From Bisporella sp. PMI_857 (Eukaryota; Ascomycota; Leotiomycetes; Helotiales; Helotiaceae): a DNA stretch of 64,000 bases. The translations under genes and the position numbers were made by a program. Location of the stretch: positions 1 through 64,000 of the forward strand of contig JAJSPD010000126.1 in NCBI GenBank assembly GCA_021307315.1, in the 5' to 3' direction. Of the stretch, positions 11,737 through 23,410 are shown piece after piece (the first letter of the stretch is position 1; each line of letters opens with the position of its first letter). The notes under the pieces were generated by a model that did not search any database, had not been told where the DNA came from, and worked only from the letters and a program-made list of their open reading frames with translations.

Positions 11737-13377
11737 CTAAACTCGGCTAGCACGCCAAAATTCTTCGGATATGAGGATCTCTTTCCTATTCCATGCCGTA
11801 GTCGCTGTCACCCTGTCGAGTCAACAGACACACTGCATATTCGCCGTCCCAAAATCAGCCACTGGAAAACTCCGCCAAATTGAAATGCCCGGGGTATGAA
11901 TTTTAGCTGACGCAGCTATAATACAACCCTTTCAGGTACAATGTTGGCTGGGGGGAACCAGATTAATATTAATAGAGTTTATAGTATATTAAGCAGTCGA
12001 GAAAAGTCACGGGCACGAAGAACGCTAAAATGATATGTACAGAATATCCAATCAACACTAGATTTCGTTCGCTTCGTCTACGAACAGTGCTCAAAGCTGG
12101 CAATCTTCTGCCGATTATACTATGAATTCTAGTAGCTAGTTGATGTTCCGCCTCAAAACGGTCAATGCATGACAAGTTCCTCTTCTGAAACCCGCTGCAT
12201 CTAACAATCGGTTGCGATTCCACCATCTACGACAGGGTATTCGAAGTGTAGATACACTTGAGATAGCAAGAGCGATCTAGTAATATCAGAACAGGCTTTA
12301 GTAGCAAATATTGAGAAGATACCCATGTGAAGAAACCAAGCCCCCAGGAATCTGGTTTGCTCCACCGACGCTTAAAAGTATAACAATCGAAATGACAATC
12401 AAAATACACAAGATGCTACTTCCCAGGAGATGCGGGTGGGGCTCCGACTAAGAGAAAGCAGTTTTAAGTATGAAAAAGAAACAACAGAGTATAGTATACA
12501 ACTCGAGCAAAGTAAGATAACCAGAATCGACGGCAGATCTTTATTGCTGTTTCCAAACCTGTGGTGGTGTCAACAACAATCGTTGGTTTAGGTTTGGGTG
12601 GTAATTTACCATATACAAAGTCCAATGTTCAGGGAAATATTTAAGATTCCTATTGCAAAGAGGACGTGTTTAAGCTGTGGTAAAATGGTCGTAATAATTT
12701 GCGAGCAGGCTGCTACCTATCAACGTGTTATTATAAGAAATGTATTTGTTCAGAGTATGCACCTCGTATATTTCCACTATGCCAATATTTACAATGAGCA
12801 AACAAATGTATGCAATCTGGTAGCTGTGGCTATCTGATCTTCTTAGCTTTATTGCCTAGAAATGAGAAGAATTGCTCATACCGTTTCTTGACGACACGAA
12901 GCCAAGAAGCAGGCCAGACGCCATGAAGGAGATAATGGACACAGTTAACTGCAATGGCTGGTTCGATTGCGGCAGGAAATAGCAGTGTTGTCAGTAGTGT
13001 TGTGGTGTGATATTAATATTCCTAATATTGTGATATGATATTAGGTTTTCTGATATTAGGAATATCTTATATGATATAATATCGACTAGGCTAATATCAT
13101 ATCATATGATATGGGATACCCTGATATTGGTAATATTGGCAATATTACTAACGTAGATATGTTGCACATTAAACTTAATCTTTAATACGGTATCAAATAG
13201 CCAAATCTTAACGAAATTAAGCAAATTTTAACATTATTGGAAAGCATAGATTTAGGGCTTTCTAACACCATTCATATTGTAATTTTTAATATGTTGGTTA
13301 TTATTAAAATTAGAAGAATTTGGTGAGTTCTCTCACGTGACCTTGAATTTGCCGAGAAATTTCTCAACATTGATTTT
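11737..13377. other. gene-poor AT-rich stretch with GATATTA-type repeats
   Basis: No supportable gene. Between about 12996 and 13150 there is a cluster of short ATAT/GATATTA/TAATATC motifs on both strands, giving many small palindromes. It looks like degenerate satellite or heavily mutated repeat DNA. Confidence 0.5.
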
Positions 13378-13612
13378 TGTTTGTATCACTCTCTGTGGTA
13401 CTTCTTCGTATTGATGACTTGCAATTGCTTAAGTCGGTTACACACGGGGCACGTAGCACCGCGATCTCAGCGCAGTGCTAGTATGCTCGTTGCAGGTGGT
13501 TGACTTGTTCTTGATTGTTCTAAGTCCTATTCTACGTGCGAGAACTTAAATACATTCAGGTGGAGACCTGTGCGTCGTGGGACAATCACATGGCTTTGAC
13601 TTTATACTAACA
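13378..13612 (+). mobile_element. solo LTR, 235 bp, TSD ATTTT
   Basis: Starts TGTTTGTATCACTC and ends TTATACTAACA. Perfect 5-base duplications ATTTT occupy 13373-13377 and 13613-13617. It is homologous along its length to the solo LTR at 43496-43726, which lies in the opposite orientation. No internal retrotransposon genes are present. It ends 155 bases before the MULE. Confidence 0.85.
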
Positions 13613-13767
13613 ATTTTATACCTTGTAGTTATAAGTAATAATCAAAAATGCCTCCACAACAACAGCGCCTCCCATTCAGAGCAATGGGTACTCAAAAGAG
13701 ACCTGGTCCTGCTACTGAAGACGAGACCATATCGATGGCAAGATCCTAGCCTACAATTTGATAATGA

Positions 13768-16468
13768 AGGGCTTTACTATTTGGCCTTGAGCTTTTACTA
13801 GCGCGCCTTGGATTTTTGCCGACACCGGCGAGACATTTGGTTTCCTCGTCAACCTTAATGTTTTTGGTGGGGATTAGAGGAATATTCATGTAACTCTTAT
13901 GCTTTTCTATTTGTATTCTTATTACTACAGTATCCACATTTATTATGTCTCTTTCAACTTTTCGCAACAGTCCTTTAGGACCTTCGCCTATTGAAGGCAT
14001 ATATTCTTCTTTTGACTCCATTCATGCCTATATCAAGAACCTCGCTGTCGCCAACGGTTATAATGTCATCAAAAGAGATTCTCAACCTCCAGGGCCACAT
14101 CCTAGAGTTGTGACCTTTGCTTGCAACAAAAGCAGGAGTTCTGGCAATCAACAGGATCCTAATCTTCACGATTCTAAGCGCCGAAAAGTCCAAGGTTCCA
14201 AAAGAGTCAATTGTCCTTTCAAAGTCAAAGCTCGCCGTTATGAGGAGGGACAGTGGCAATTGGAGCTTGTTTGCGGAGATCATAATCATGGACCACATTT
14301 AGCTCCTACAGCTGATCCTGCTAACAGACTTGCAGCACAACCGCCGGAGGTCTTGAGAGAGATTGACAAACTGAGAAAAAGGAGGCAATTCTCCTGCAGA
14401 TATTCTATCTACTCTACGAGTAGACAGGCCCGATATCTCACTTGTCCCTAGGGATATCTACAATTTGAATGCAAAGCAGCGGCTAGACGATTTGGCTGGA
14501 AAAACTCCAATTCAGTGGCTTATGGATGTAAGTCCTATCTTTGAGAAAACTCTCCTTAAATTTACTAATAAACGTCTTAGAAATTACAAGAAGAAGGCTT
14601 CCGACCACGATTTAACAAACATCCTACAACCAACCGTCTTGAACGCCTTTTTTTCCTCCATCCTAAAGCACTTGAACTCTACCAACAAAACCCACACATC
14701 CTCTTGCTCGATGCTACCTACAAAACCAACAAGTTCAATATGCCATTGCTTAATATCTGTGCAGTGACTGGAAATAACTTGGTGATTCAGGTTGGACTAG
14801 TCTTTCTGTCAGGAGAGAAGAAGGCAGATTACAAATGGGCTATGGAGCAATTCAAGGAAGTAATGGCAAAGATGGAGATCGAGGAACCATATGCTATTGT
14901 CACAGACAGAGAACTGGCATTAATGGAGGTGCTTGATAAACTGTTTCAGCACTCCTATCACCTTCTTTGTCGTTGGCATGTTAACATGAATGTTCTAGCT
15001 AAATGCAAACAGCACTTCCCTGGGCCAATCAAAAGTAATAATGGGGTATATTCTCGGCATCCTGATTTCAAAGCATTTATCCAAGATTGGAACAGCCTTC
15101 TTCTTAGTACAACTGAGGAGTCGTACGACAAGCAGCTCAAGGAATTCCGCGAAAAGCATCCAAAAGCAGCTACTTTTTATGTCGAGAGCACTTGGTTAAT
15201 CTTTAAGGAAAAGCTAGTTCGGTTTTGGGTTGATCAGCACCTCCATTTTGGATACCTTGTCACATCTCCTATTGAAGGCTGTCACGCAGGCCTAAAAAGA
15301 TACCTGCGTCGTAGTACTGCAGGCCTAGATGGAGTCTTTACTAAACTACAGCACTTTTGGACAAACCAGCATGCAAAGATCAGAGACCTTACTGCTCAAC
15401 AATTCCATTCTCTACGCTATAACCATAGAATTCCACTATTCTATGGTGTTATTAACTACGTCCATGGTTTTGCCTTGAACAAAATCCTCACAGAAGCTAG
15501 CAAATTGCCTGCTAACAACACACCTCCTCCCTATAGCTGCAGCTGTACTATTACACTGTCACACGGCCTCCCTTGTTTCCATAAGATCTGGGAAAGGCAG
15601 CAAAATGGCGGAACCCTGTTGCTTGAAGATATACATGCCCATTGGTTAGTTCACAAGCCTGCTCAGAATGGATTTGTTCAGTTTTCACCACTTCCTGATT
15701 CTTTAATCTTAGAACCTCTGAGAATCAAAGGCAAAGGGCGCCCTAAAGGTGCTTTAGGAAGTGTCTCTCGTGAGCCACAATGGAGTACCCGGCGCTATCC
15801 TTCAACCTTCGAATCGCCATCGAGCTCTGCACCTTCTGCATTGTGTTCTAATCGCGAACAATTAACTTCTCTTTATATTGTGCCAGGCTTGCCTCAACAG
15901 CTACCGAATCAACAGCTGCCACATCGACCTTATCCGCTATCAAAGATACACGAGAATGGCCTTACAACAACTGAGCTTGGGTTGGTTAGAATGAAGGAAA
16001 TTGGAGATATATATGAGCCTGGCACACAGAGGGAGAGAGGCTATATGCGATCTATAAGCTCGATTTGGAACACAGACTTTATGGGTAGCGATGCTGATCT
16101 CTCTGGAGTTCTAATGGCAGATCTTGAGTCTGAAGATAGAGCCTCTTCTGTATCAAGTGCTTCTTTTATGACAAGTGGCGGCGACAGTGATGGTTATGGT
16201 GACGGCGACAGTAAGGAAGGGAGATATCCTGAAATTATTCTAGGGTACGAAATTGATACACAGGACGGCGAACACGAGACAGAGACACAGTGGGAGCGTT
16301 GGCAGAATAGAGTTAATTAGTTATAATGCCAAATACATGATACAGACTCGATTCCTTGTACGAATTACTATTGGTGGCCGAGGCGCTTTGATGTCGTCCG
16401 ACATCGTCGATTTAAGTGGGGAATCCAAGGCGCGCTAGTAAAAGCTCAAGGCCAAATAGTAAAGCCCT
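13768..16468 (+). mobile_element. Mutator-like (MULE) DNA transposon
   Basis: Perfect 47-base terminal inverted repeats at 13768-13814 and 16422-16468 begin AGGGCTTTACTATTTGGCCT and end in CGCGCCTTGGATT. They enclose one transposase gene on the plus strand. The total length of 2.7 kb fits an autonomous fungal MULE. I could not see the expected 8 to 10 base target duplication, so the flanks may have changed. Identical terminal repeats suggest recent activity or a gene-conversion history. Confidence 0.85.
13945..16320 (+). pseudogene. MULE transposase, one frameshift
   Basis: Starts at the ATG at 13945. The N-terminal part carries a FAR1/WRKY-GCM1-like DNA-binding domain (CPFKVKARR and then CGDHNHGPH at about residues 90 to 115). 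A one-base shift is needed in the A-run near 14375-14380, after which the frame reads DISLVPRDIYNLNAKQR. A clear intron follows at 14528-14580 (GTAAGT, TACTAAT, TTAG). The DDE core has LLLDATYKTN, then VTDRELAL, then the glutamate in TSPIEGCHAGLKRY. A SWIM zinc finger (CSCTITLSHGLPCFH) sits at about 15535-15582. The C-terminal tail is Ser/Asp-rich. It catalyses excision and integration of the element in the nucleus. The single homopolymer shift may be real or a base-calling error, so activity is uncertain. Confidence 0.75.
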
Positions 16469-16589
16469 AGATCTATTACTAATAGAAGCTCCTAGAATAG
16501 TAACTGTAGCTTTAATATAATAGCACTTACTATAGTACTAACCTTCGTAACTAAGCCAATACCTTGAGTAATATATCACGTGACCTTAT

Positions 16590-16702
16590 ATAATTTTTTT
16601 TTGGATTAAATTAAATTAAATTAAATTAAATTTAGATTAACCAATCAGAGAGCTTAATTAAATTTAGATTAACTAGCAATAATTTAATTTAATTTAATTA
16701 AA
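16590..16702. repeat. ATTAA simple repeat
   Basis: Runs of (TTAAA)n on one side and (AATTT)n on the other around 16603-16632 and 16679-16702, in an AT-rich stretch right of the MULE. The interval 16469-17219 holds no gene that I can support. Confidence 0.7.
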
Positions 16703-17219
16703 TGCCACACTGCCTTCAGCCCAGCTGCTGTGTGCTCTCTGCTACCGCCTGCAGCTAGTGCTGTTAAATGAAGCTGAATTTTGAAGATTTGAATGAAGCT
16801 TGAATTGAATGAAGTTGAATTTGGCGTAAGGTAATTCAAAGGCTCTAAAGGACAATTTTGGCGATTCAAGCCTCGGATTCCTGGATTCAAAAGATTCATG
16901 AAGGGTTTGAATAAGGCTATGTTCTAACTTAACTATACTTGATTTATTCAAGATTTGGCATAATTCCTTGTGTCCATGTGTGTGCTTTGGCCACATTATC
17001 CTCGAAGCGGAGCGAGATTTCTTTTTCGCCTAATATTTATGCCTTATTGTCATTCATTCATAAATTTTTTATTATGAATGAATTGAATAAAGACTCCTGA
17101 TTTTTTGATTCGTCGAATTTGAAGACCTTACCCGATTCGGCTCCATTCAATTTAAGGGTCCCCAGGCCGATTCGACTTCAAAATCTTCAAATATCAGCCC
17201 TACCTGCCTTCATCGCTAG

Positions 17220-17650
17220 TTGCTGCTCTGCCCGCTCTTGGATGGTCGCAGGGAGCGCCGTCTCCTGCTTCGTGCCCTGACTCCGCAGCAGAGGAACCGA
17301 GCCGGAGCTGAGACGATATGTCCTTCCCTGGTAGTTCTGCTACTTATACACCTGGCGGAGATGGGCTTGCATGCCCTTCCGAGAGCGGCAAATATACGGC
17401 GGCTCCTCGGCGCATAGCTGGAGAGGCGCGGATTGGAGCGAGATCTGAAGCCGCGAGATGCCTCGGGCTGAAGGGTCGCCCTCCCCTTCTACGCCTCGAC
17501 GCAGTCCTTCCTCTCAGCGCGGGTGACCTCTACGCCATGCGTTGTCTTGAGGCGAGCAGCGATGCTAGTCGGGATTAAGGCATACTGACAGCGGGTGCAG
17601 AAGATGTACCTTCTGAATTTAATGAAAGCACAGGGGTTTGTAAGTTGTGT
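17220..17650 (-). pseudogene. degraded N-terminal zinc-finger part of a RecQ-like helicase family (DUF3505-type)
   Basis: On the minus strand near 17640-17520 the reading YIFCTRCQYALIPTS, followed by AARLKTTH, gives a Cys-x2-Cys...His finger typical of the start of fungal DUF3505/helicase proteins. After a stop and a frame change, YICRSRKGMQAHLRQVY at about 17400-17350 looks like the second finger, with the last His replaced. Stops and shifts show decay. It has the same type and strand as the helicase remnant at 23829-26814, so both may come from one repeated element family (inference). Confidence 0.45.
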
Positions 17651-17659
17651 TGAGACCAC

Positions 17660-19409
17660 CATCATTGGGATCGGCCAACGAAGAGTTGTCTGACAAGCGC
17701 CGATGTTTCGGTCTTCTCGGTGGAGATTCATGCCTCCTAGTATCTCGATTTTGTACAGTCTAGTGGGTATCACGTCGTTCAGCCAATTTCCTCATTCCAT
17801 TTTCGATTGCTTCAAAATCAATGCAGAGCATAGATGCCAAATTTACAATGAGCTTGGGTGGGATAGTGCTCGACAAAGAACAGTTCTTTGATTTTTGATG
17901 TTGCGCTGAGTTGTTCGTAGGATTTCGAAATTCGATTGCCATCTCTGTTAACTCTACAACTTTGTCGCGGATCGCGTGACCATATCCTTGGTTTGTAAGA
18001 TCCAGGGACCGTTAGTTGAGGAGGGATAACTAGAATTACTAGTGGAGATATAGGAGAAGTTGCTGGAAGAGGGTTGGATAAGGTTACTGGTAGAGGAGAT
18101 GGGATGTTGGTGGAGGGAGGATGTTCAGAATGGGGGATAGAAGTACTGGTAGTAGGAAGGACGGAGATATCGGTAGAGATAGGGATGGAGATGGAGGAGT
18201 CGGAGGAGGGATCGATGAAGGTGGATAGCCACTTTGCGAGCAGTCGAATTTGCATCTGGTCAGAGAGTAGTCCCATTTCTATGGCCTTTCAAGAATGCTT
18301 TCCTTGCCCTTCGGGACTCTCTTAGCCCCCCTCCCCTTATTTGGCGGCGCGTTCTGTTAACAACTCACCCATTTGAAGCGGACAACGATAATTGTACCAA
18401 TGCATCATCCTTATTTTATCTCCCCAACCGTCCCAGGCCCTTGAACCTCCTCCCTAACCCAGACCCCAGCCGGCCCTCAACCACTCTCAAACACCTCGTC
18501 CAATATGTACCATATCTCGAACCCCCTGCCTTGTTCCGGCGACCAGCCCAGCGTGGGCTTCGTTGAGCCTATTCACGAACACGACTGCGTCAAAGATAGC
18601 ATTTTGGCGGGGCGAGATGTCAGCGGAGTCGGTGACGTCTGGAGGTCTTCAGTGAGGTCAGTGGATGGAAATAGGGGCGAGTCCTGCAATTGTCAATGAG
18701 CGACGAAACGGGAGGAAGGAGTGTCAAAAGGAATGTACCGAGTCAATAGCGTCCGCCCAAAGGTATTGATCGCCACTTTAACACGTCAGAGGACGATCTC
18801 CCACCATTCTTGCTCAGAGATTTGTTTCTGCGCTTATGCCCATCCGGCGTATTGAATTTACCGAGAGAGAGAGAAGTGTGGTTTCGGAAGGCGAGTCGGA
18901 AATGGATGTGTAGAGCGCTTTCTTGAAGTTGCAGCCGTCGTAGCTGTACAGGATGGTCATGGGCGCGTCGTGTATCTCTCATTGGTACTCGTAGACGTTA
19001 CTGTACGTAGCGATATACCGAGCAAGGCGGTTGGGGTCCAGAATGCTATTGCTGTCGGCGTTTGGGGGGGGTGCTCGTTGGAGGAGCAGTGGTACTCGCG
19101 ATGCTCCCGCCTCCACCTCCGCCTCTACTGTTACTGCCAGGAGGTGGAGTCGAGGTCACTGAGCCTTCGGAGAAGGTACCGTCTCCTAGCCCGTATATCC
19201 CAACTCAATACAGATATCCTGGTAGCAAGGGCCGTCATATGGAACTCGCATTCTAAATCTTCTGTGGAAACCTTCGGATCGAGGTAAGATCCACCTGTGA
19301 TCCGGCGCATCGAGGTTTTGGGTTTGGAGAGCGGTTCGCCTATTGCCATGACCCAGTACCAAATGGCTCCTCCGCGACCCTTCAATGCTTGATTTGTGTA
19401 TGTCGCCGT
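17660..19409. other. low-complexity stretch, no confident gene
   Basis: From about 18000 to 18230 the plus strand is a purine-rich GGAGAT/GGTAG minisatellite-like run. A minus-strand frame there (18276-17818) is a Ser/Pro/Ile-rich product of that low complexity. Between 18330 and 19409 I see short frames only. Confidence 0.4.
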
Positions 19410-20545
19410 TCAACCTCGTCCCTTGTTCCCATCCGCCTCGACCCTTTCCGTTCGTCGTACTTTATTGGCTACCTCTGTGATATCGCCCAGCGCTTTCCTT
19501 TTCTTACTTATAGTCGAGGGAACCAATGATAGATTCTGAGCACGAGAAGCTGCTCGTATTGCCTGGAACATAGTTGATGGCAGACCGACACGGAACGATT
19601 CCTGGTGAATATGCAGAGCACTGTCGTGGAAGTGATAGGGATCATCGAGTTTCTGCAAATACTCGTCTGTGATGGTCGCGGTGTACTGCTTTAAGCTGGT
19701 GACCAAAGCTTGAGGTGTGCGGCTTTGCTTATCCGTTGAGCTGGTGCCTGCGGTATGTTCTGGGACGAAAAGAGAGACCTATAACGTAATATATCAGCAA
19801 TTTGAGGCTGGATTAGTAGATCGCCATGTACCTTCTGCGGCGTCTTGAATGCACAAGGTGGTTTTGCTCCTCTCGACTTTTGAGCCAGAGCAATCAAGAT
19901 GGCGACGTAGAGGGGGTCGAGAGGGAGATCTTTGATATCTTGGACTGCTCGCGTGGCATACGAAAATGACCTTTTCCGACGGCTGTGGAAGTTATATCGC
20001 TGCTCCGAAGACCAAGTTCCATCTGTGTATGCCCATGCCCATGCTGGATCCTGAGATGGTTGTTGATCGCAGAAAACGAGGGGCAGACGGATCTCTGCCA
20101 CAGTACGGCCATCGTATTGAAATGCTAAGTTGTTACTTCAAAGGTGGCAATTAGCTATGGTCTAGCATTGTATTGGTGGAAGACGGGATGCAGACCTTTG
20201 TAGTTGCGATCCAGTTGCCACTGCTGATAGCTTCGCGAAAAGGCTACGCATTTGCTCGTCTCTCGACTTTCTCTTCCTACAATCTTGGACTTCAATGACA
20301 GCTCCCCGGATATCGTTCCAATCTGAGCCATGAGTAAGGGGAACATTCTGCATAGCTTCGTCACCCACGATTTCATGGTCGAGGGACAGTGCGGGGGGGT
20401 GAAGCTCGCAGCTCAAGTGTTCTAATTGTTCCTTCCATTCCAGTGGGTGGGTATACAAACGCCTGGAAGGATTTGCAACTAGAATCGCGTGGATCGATCC
20501 TCTTTCCGGGGAGGTGAAAAGAGAGCTTTGAGGGTGGGAAGACAT
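19410..20545 (-). CDS. conserved fungal hypothetical protein, 3 exons
   Basis: Exons 20545-20196, 20135-19832 and 19778-19410 join in frame to 340 residues. Introns are 60 and 53 bases (GTCTGC...GAAG and GTACAT...TATAG). The start is the ATG at 20545 (MSSHPQSSLFTSPERGS). The middle exon reads VAEIRLPLVFCDQQPSQDPA and then AWAYTDGTW, a block I associate with a lineage-specific family of filamentous fungi without known function. The C-terminus is basic (SKKRKALGDITEVANKVRR), suggesting nuclear localisation (inference). No transmembrane segment or signal peptide is visible. It is divergently transcribed from the gene at 20829 with 283 bases between the starts. Confidence 0.7.
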
Positions 20546-20828
20546 GGTGTGGTGTTGTGTCGTGATTTTGTCGCGATGCGAGCGACGTCTTGTTGTGAGG
20601 CGACCTTCCGGGTCGGACCGAGGAGAAAGGATATTCCGAGGCGCCTTTTACGTGCCTTTGTTTAAGCCCACCTCCCAACACAACACGACAACACTTTTTG
20701 CTTACTTGCTATCTTGTTTTATTCATGACTGCTAACTTCTATTTATTATGGCGGAGGCACTTCTATCAGCTTAACAATCTGGAATCTTGGTATATTGCGC
20801 TGGCGTCTTCATAGCCAGCTTATCCTCT
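20546..20828. promoter_or_regulatory. shared divergent promoter region
   Basis: This 283-base gap separates the start codons of two divergent genes, so it must hold both core promoters. The part before 20829 contains pyrimidine-rich stretches and ACAACACGACAACAC. No specific operator can be named. Confidence 0.5.
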
Positions 20829-22060
20829 ATGGCCACGACAGCAACAATATATCCATCGACAGTTGATGACTTCAACCGCCGTTTCCCAAATCACGCAGCA
20901 AACACTATACACGCACTTGCGACATCGCTTCGAAATGCAAGCGGCAGCAGTTGGACAGTCCAGCACCTCGAAGCCTGCCGCGCCGTCGTTCAACCCTGCC
21001 ATACACTGCCAATCCTAGAGCCTTACATGCCCGTTGCCCGCAATACAGTCGACGCCTGCTCTGCTGAAGTAGCAGATCTTACGAGCCTATCCTCCTCGCA
21101 GATCAGCAAAATGAGCCACGCAGAACTGCGTGCGAACGGCGGCGTCTTCGACTCTTTCTATGTTGCGTTGGCTGATGTGTCACGCTTGCCAGATCTCACC
21201 AGCGCCGCGAATGACCGCCCACAAAGAGATCGCAAGCCTATCAATCGGCCAGAGTACGATACAGGTCAGGGGCTTTCATCTCCAGCCAGCGTTGTAACAG
21301 AGGGGGGTCGCGCACGCCACCCTACATCATCTCCTTTCGCGCCTCACTCCGAGGGTGGGTGGGACTATGACATTCAGCTTGACCGCACCAAACACGAAGC
21401 AATCTCCGCAGATCTAGCCGCACAATTCATCTCATCTGTGCTCGACCGTCTGTCAGGCCAGACTTCCCCAAACTCCCGCATCGAGTTCTCCAGAGCTCCG
21501 AAGGCATTCAGGCTTGAGTCCTTGAACATATCCTGCATTTGTCAAGACGATGGCTCAATCATCCAGCGTAAACGAAACACTTTTACTCTCAAATGGTCGA
21601 CGAATGAGTCATTCTTGTGTAGCTTAGAAGCGAAATCTCGGTATACGCAAGCTGATGCTTTCGGAAGGGGGACCGTTTCCGATCGGGTAATTGCGCAGCA
21701 GGTGTGTGAGATGCTTGGGTCGGTGATGTCGATAGTTGAGGATGGAGAGCACGAGGATTTGGACAACAGAGATCGATCGTAAGCTTTGCCTCACCTTCCT
21801 TGATCTCGGTCTATCATCTAACCACTCTTAGTCGCTTCTTAATCTCAATACACCAGGCAACCGTCGTCTTTCTTCACGCCGACTTCGCGCCCGAGTACAT
21901 TGCGTACATCTACTCCAAAACCCCACCGCCAGAGCTTCCACATCTTATAATTCATCGGTCAAGGGATTTTGATCTCGAAGTTCCAGAGCATCGGAAGCTG
22001 GCCGCTGAGACAATTGTTGCCCTAGCCAAGTTGTTTATTAAACAAGATAATACAGACTGA
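20829..22060 (+). CDS. conserved fungal hypothetical, possible PD-(D/E)XK-like fold
   Basis: Exons 20829-21778 and 21832-22060 join to 392 residues across a 53-base intron (GTAAGC, CTAAC, TTAG). I took the ATG at 20829 (MATTATIYPSTVDDFNRRFP). The N-terminal half is helical, with a low-complexity linker around residues 130 to 180. The C-terminal part contains FLCSLEAKSRY followed by VIAQQVCEMLGSVMS: a strand with Glu-x-Lys and then a Gln-containing helix, as in PD-(D/E)XK nuclease-like proteins. Exon 2 continues with VVFLHADFAPEYIAYIYS. The nuclease idea is inference from motif shape. No signal peptide or membrane segment is seen. Confidence 0.7.
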
Positions 22061-22457
22061 TCCTGGTCAGGTGGTCAGACCATTTACAGAACGAAGTACA
22101 AACTGTGTTTTGAGATGGCCGTTGAAATCCCACGTGCTAGATGCATATGGGCCGGTGGAGGGAAGTGCAATTAGCATTAAGACGGCGAAATATGGTGGCA
22201 GCCAAATAGTGCGTTTGTGAAGCGTAAGGAAAGCCTTCGGGCGGATTTGGAGATTCTTTATTCGCAGTTCACAAAAGCTGAGGACGAGGCTTAGTAGACA
22301 CTGTTCGAAGATAGCGGTCATCGAACTCAACACTGCAGCCAGCAGAGGCTATGAAGCTAGAGCTCCCGAAATCCAAATGAATGTCTACCTAAGCTAACGA
22401 AGTCGCACTGCACTGAGTTGTAAGCCCCTCAGAAGAGTGAAGCTTAAGGTAACAACG

Positions 22458-22580
22458 CTAAAGATCCTGGATCCGTGCACGCGATGCTTGCCAGCCATTG
22501 AGGTGGTTCTTCGACATATGCTTGGAGAGTTCAGGGTACTTGATTGTGTAATAGCTGCACTCCCGACAAGAAAAGTCAGC
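22458..22580 (-). pseudogene. isolated C2H2 zinc-finger fragment
   Basis: Reads FSCRECSYYTIKYPELSKHM followed by SKNHL, a Cys-x2-Cys-x12-His-x4-His finger, ending in a TAG at 22458-22460. Such fingers occur in the N-terminal part of the fungal DUF3505/helicase family. The TA-flanked element at 22597-23826 sits directly upstream of it, so the rest of its gene may have been displaced or lost. Confidence 0.45.
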
Positions 22581-22963
22581 ATGTACAGTACGCGTACCGT
22601 ATTAATTGGGTTATAAGACCATGGTCTTATAGCTAATTTATCGTCTTTTGGTTAGCTGGGGTAATGGTCTTATAGGATGGGATGGTCTTATCTTAACTTT
22701 ATTACGTAATTCGATGCCCGAGCTCTTATTTTCACTTCTTAACTTTCAACCACTTATATCCTAAGTGATTTATATACTTATTTGCTTCTAAATCGCTGTA
22801 TTCGATCACAAATATGCCTTTAGTTGCTTTCTCGAGCTCGTCGCCGCTTCTGCCAGGCCAGTCAACTCTTGAAATAGCTCTTAGTAAAAGTCTTGATATA
22901 GGAAATGAAATTACATATATTGCTACAAAAAAAAGAACAAAAAGAGATATAAGTAAAGAAGAG

Positions 22964-23136
22964 TGTCACGTCCCGTGCTCCCAAGCACACGTGACCTATA
23001 TTAGGCGAGCTCTCAGAGCGCCTCGTGTATATATAGCCTGCTCTCCTCGAGCTCCTCTTCCTTCCTTAGCTATAGATTCTCGTATTGCACCACCGTTGCC
23101 CTCTGTATCTGTAGATCCACAGCGCGTGCCGTGACA
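22964..23136. mobile_element. solo LTR, 173 bp, TSD AAGAG
   Basis: Begins TGTCACGTCCCGTG and ends GTGCCGTGACA. It is flanked by AAGAG at 22959-22963 and 23137-23141. It interrupts the coding remnant of the enclosing TA-flanked element. Its sequence differs from the other solo LTRs in this window. Confidence 0.8.
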
Positions 23137-23207
23137 AAGAGCTTGATTCGGAACTCGAAAATGATTCAGAAGCAAATTCGAATAGCGGTAGCGAAAAAAA
23201 TAGATAC

Positions 23208-23410
23208 TGTAACAACTCAAGCTGAACAGGGATCTCGATCCGTAGATCTAGGTAGAAGGACTCAGAGGTGTGAACAACTATCAATTGTTATAACTAAGAG
23301 AACAAGCTACAGACAGAAGAAGGGAAGGAAAGCAGCGCTTTATATACAGGAGACTGGCCAGGGGCCAGTCTAAGCGAGGCTCTAAGCGAGATAGGGCCAG
23401 GGCCGTGACA
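23208..23410. mobile_element. solo LTR, 203 bp, TSD GATAC
   Basis: Begins TGTAACAACTCAAGC and ends GGGCCGTGACA. It is flanked by GATAC at 23203-23207 and 23411-23415. It lies only 71 bases from the previous solo LTR, inside the same element, but belongs to a different family. Confidence 0.8.

Noticed and set aside
12996..13150. Possible origin or centromere-like palindromic AT cluster
   Set aside because: Only short, degenerate GATATTA motifs; no supporting structure or known consensus.
13759..16477. 8 to 10 bp target duplication for the MULE
   Set aside because: The left flank (GATAATGA) and right flank (AGATCTAT) do not match.
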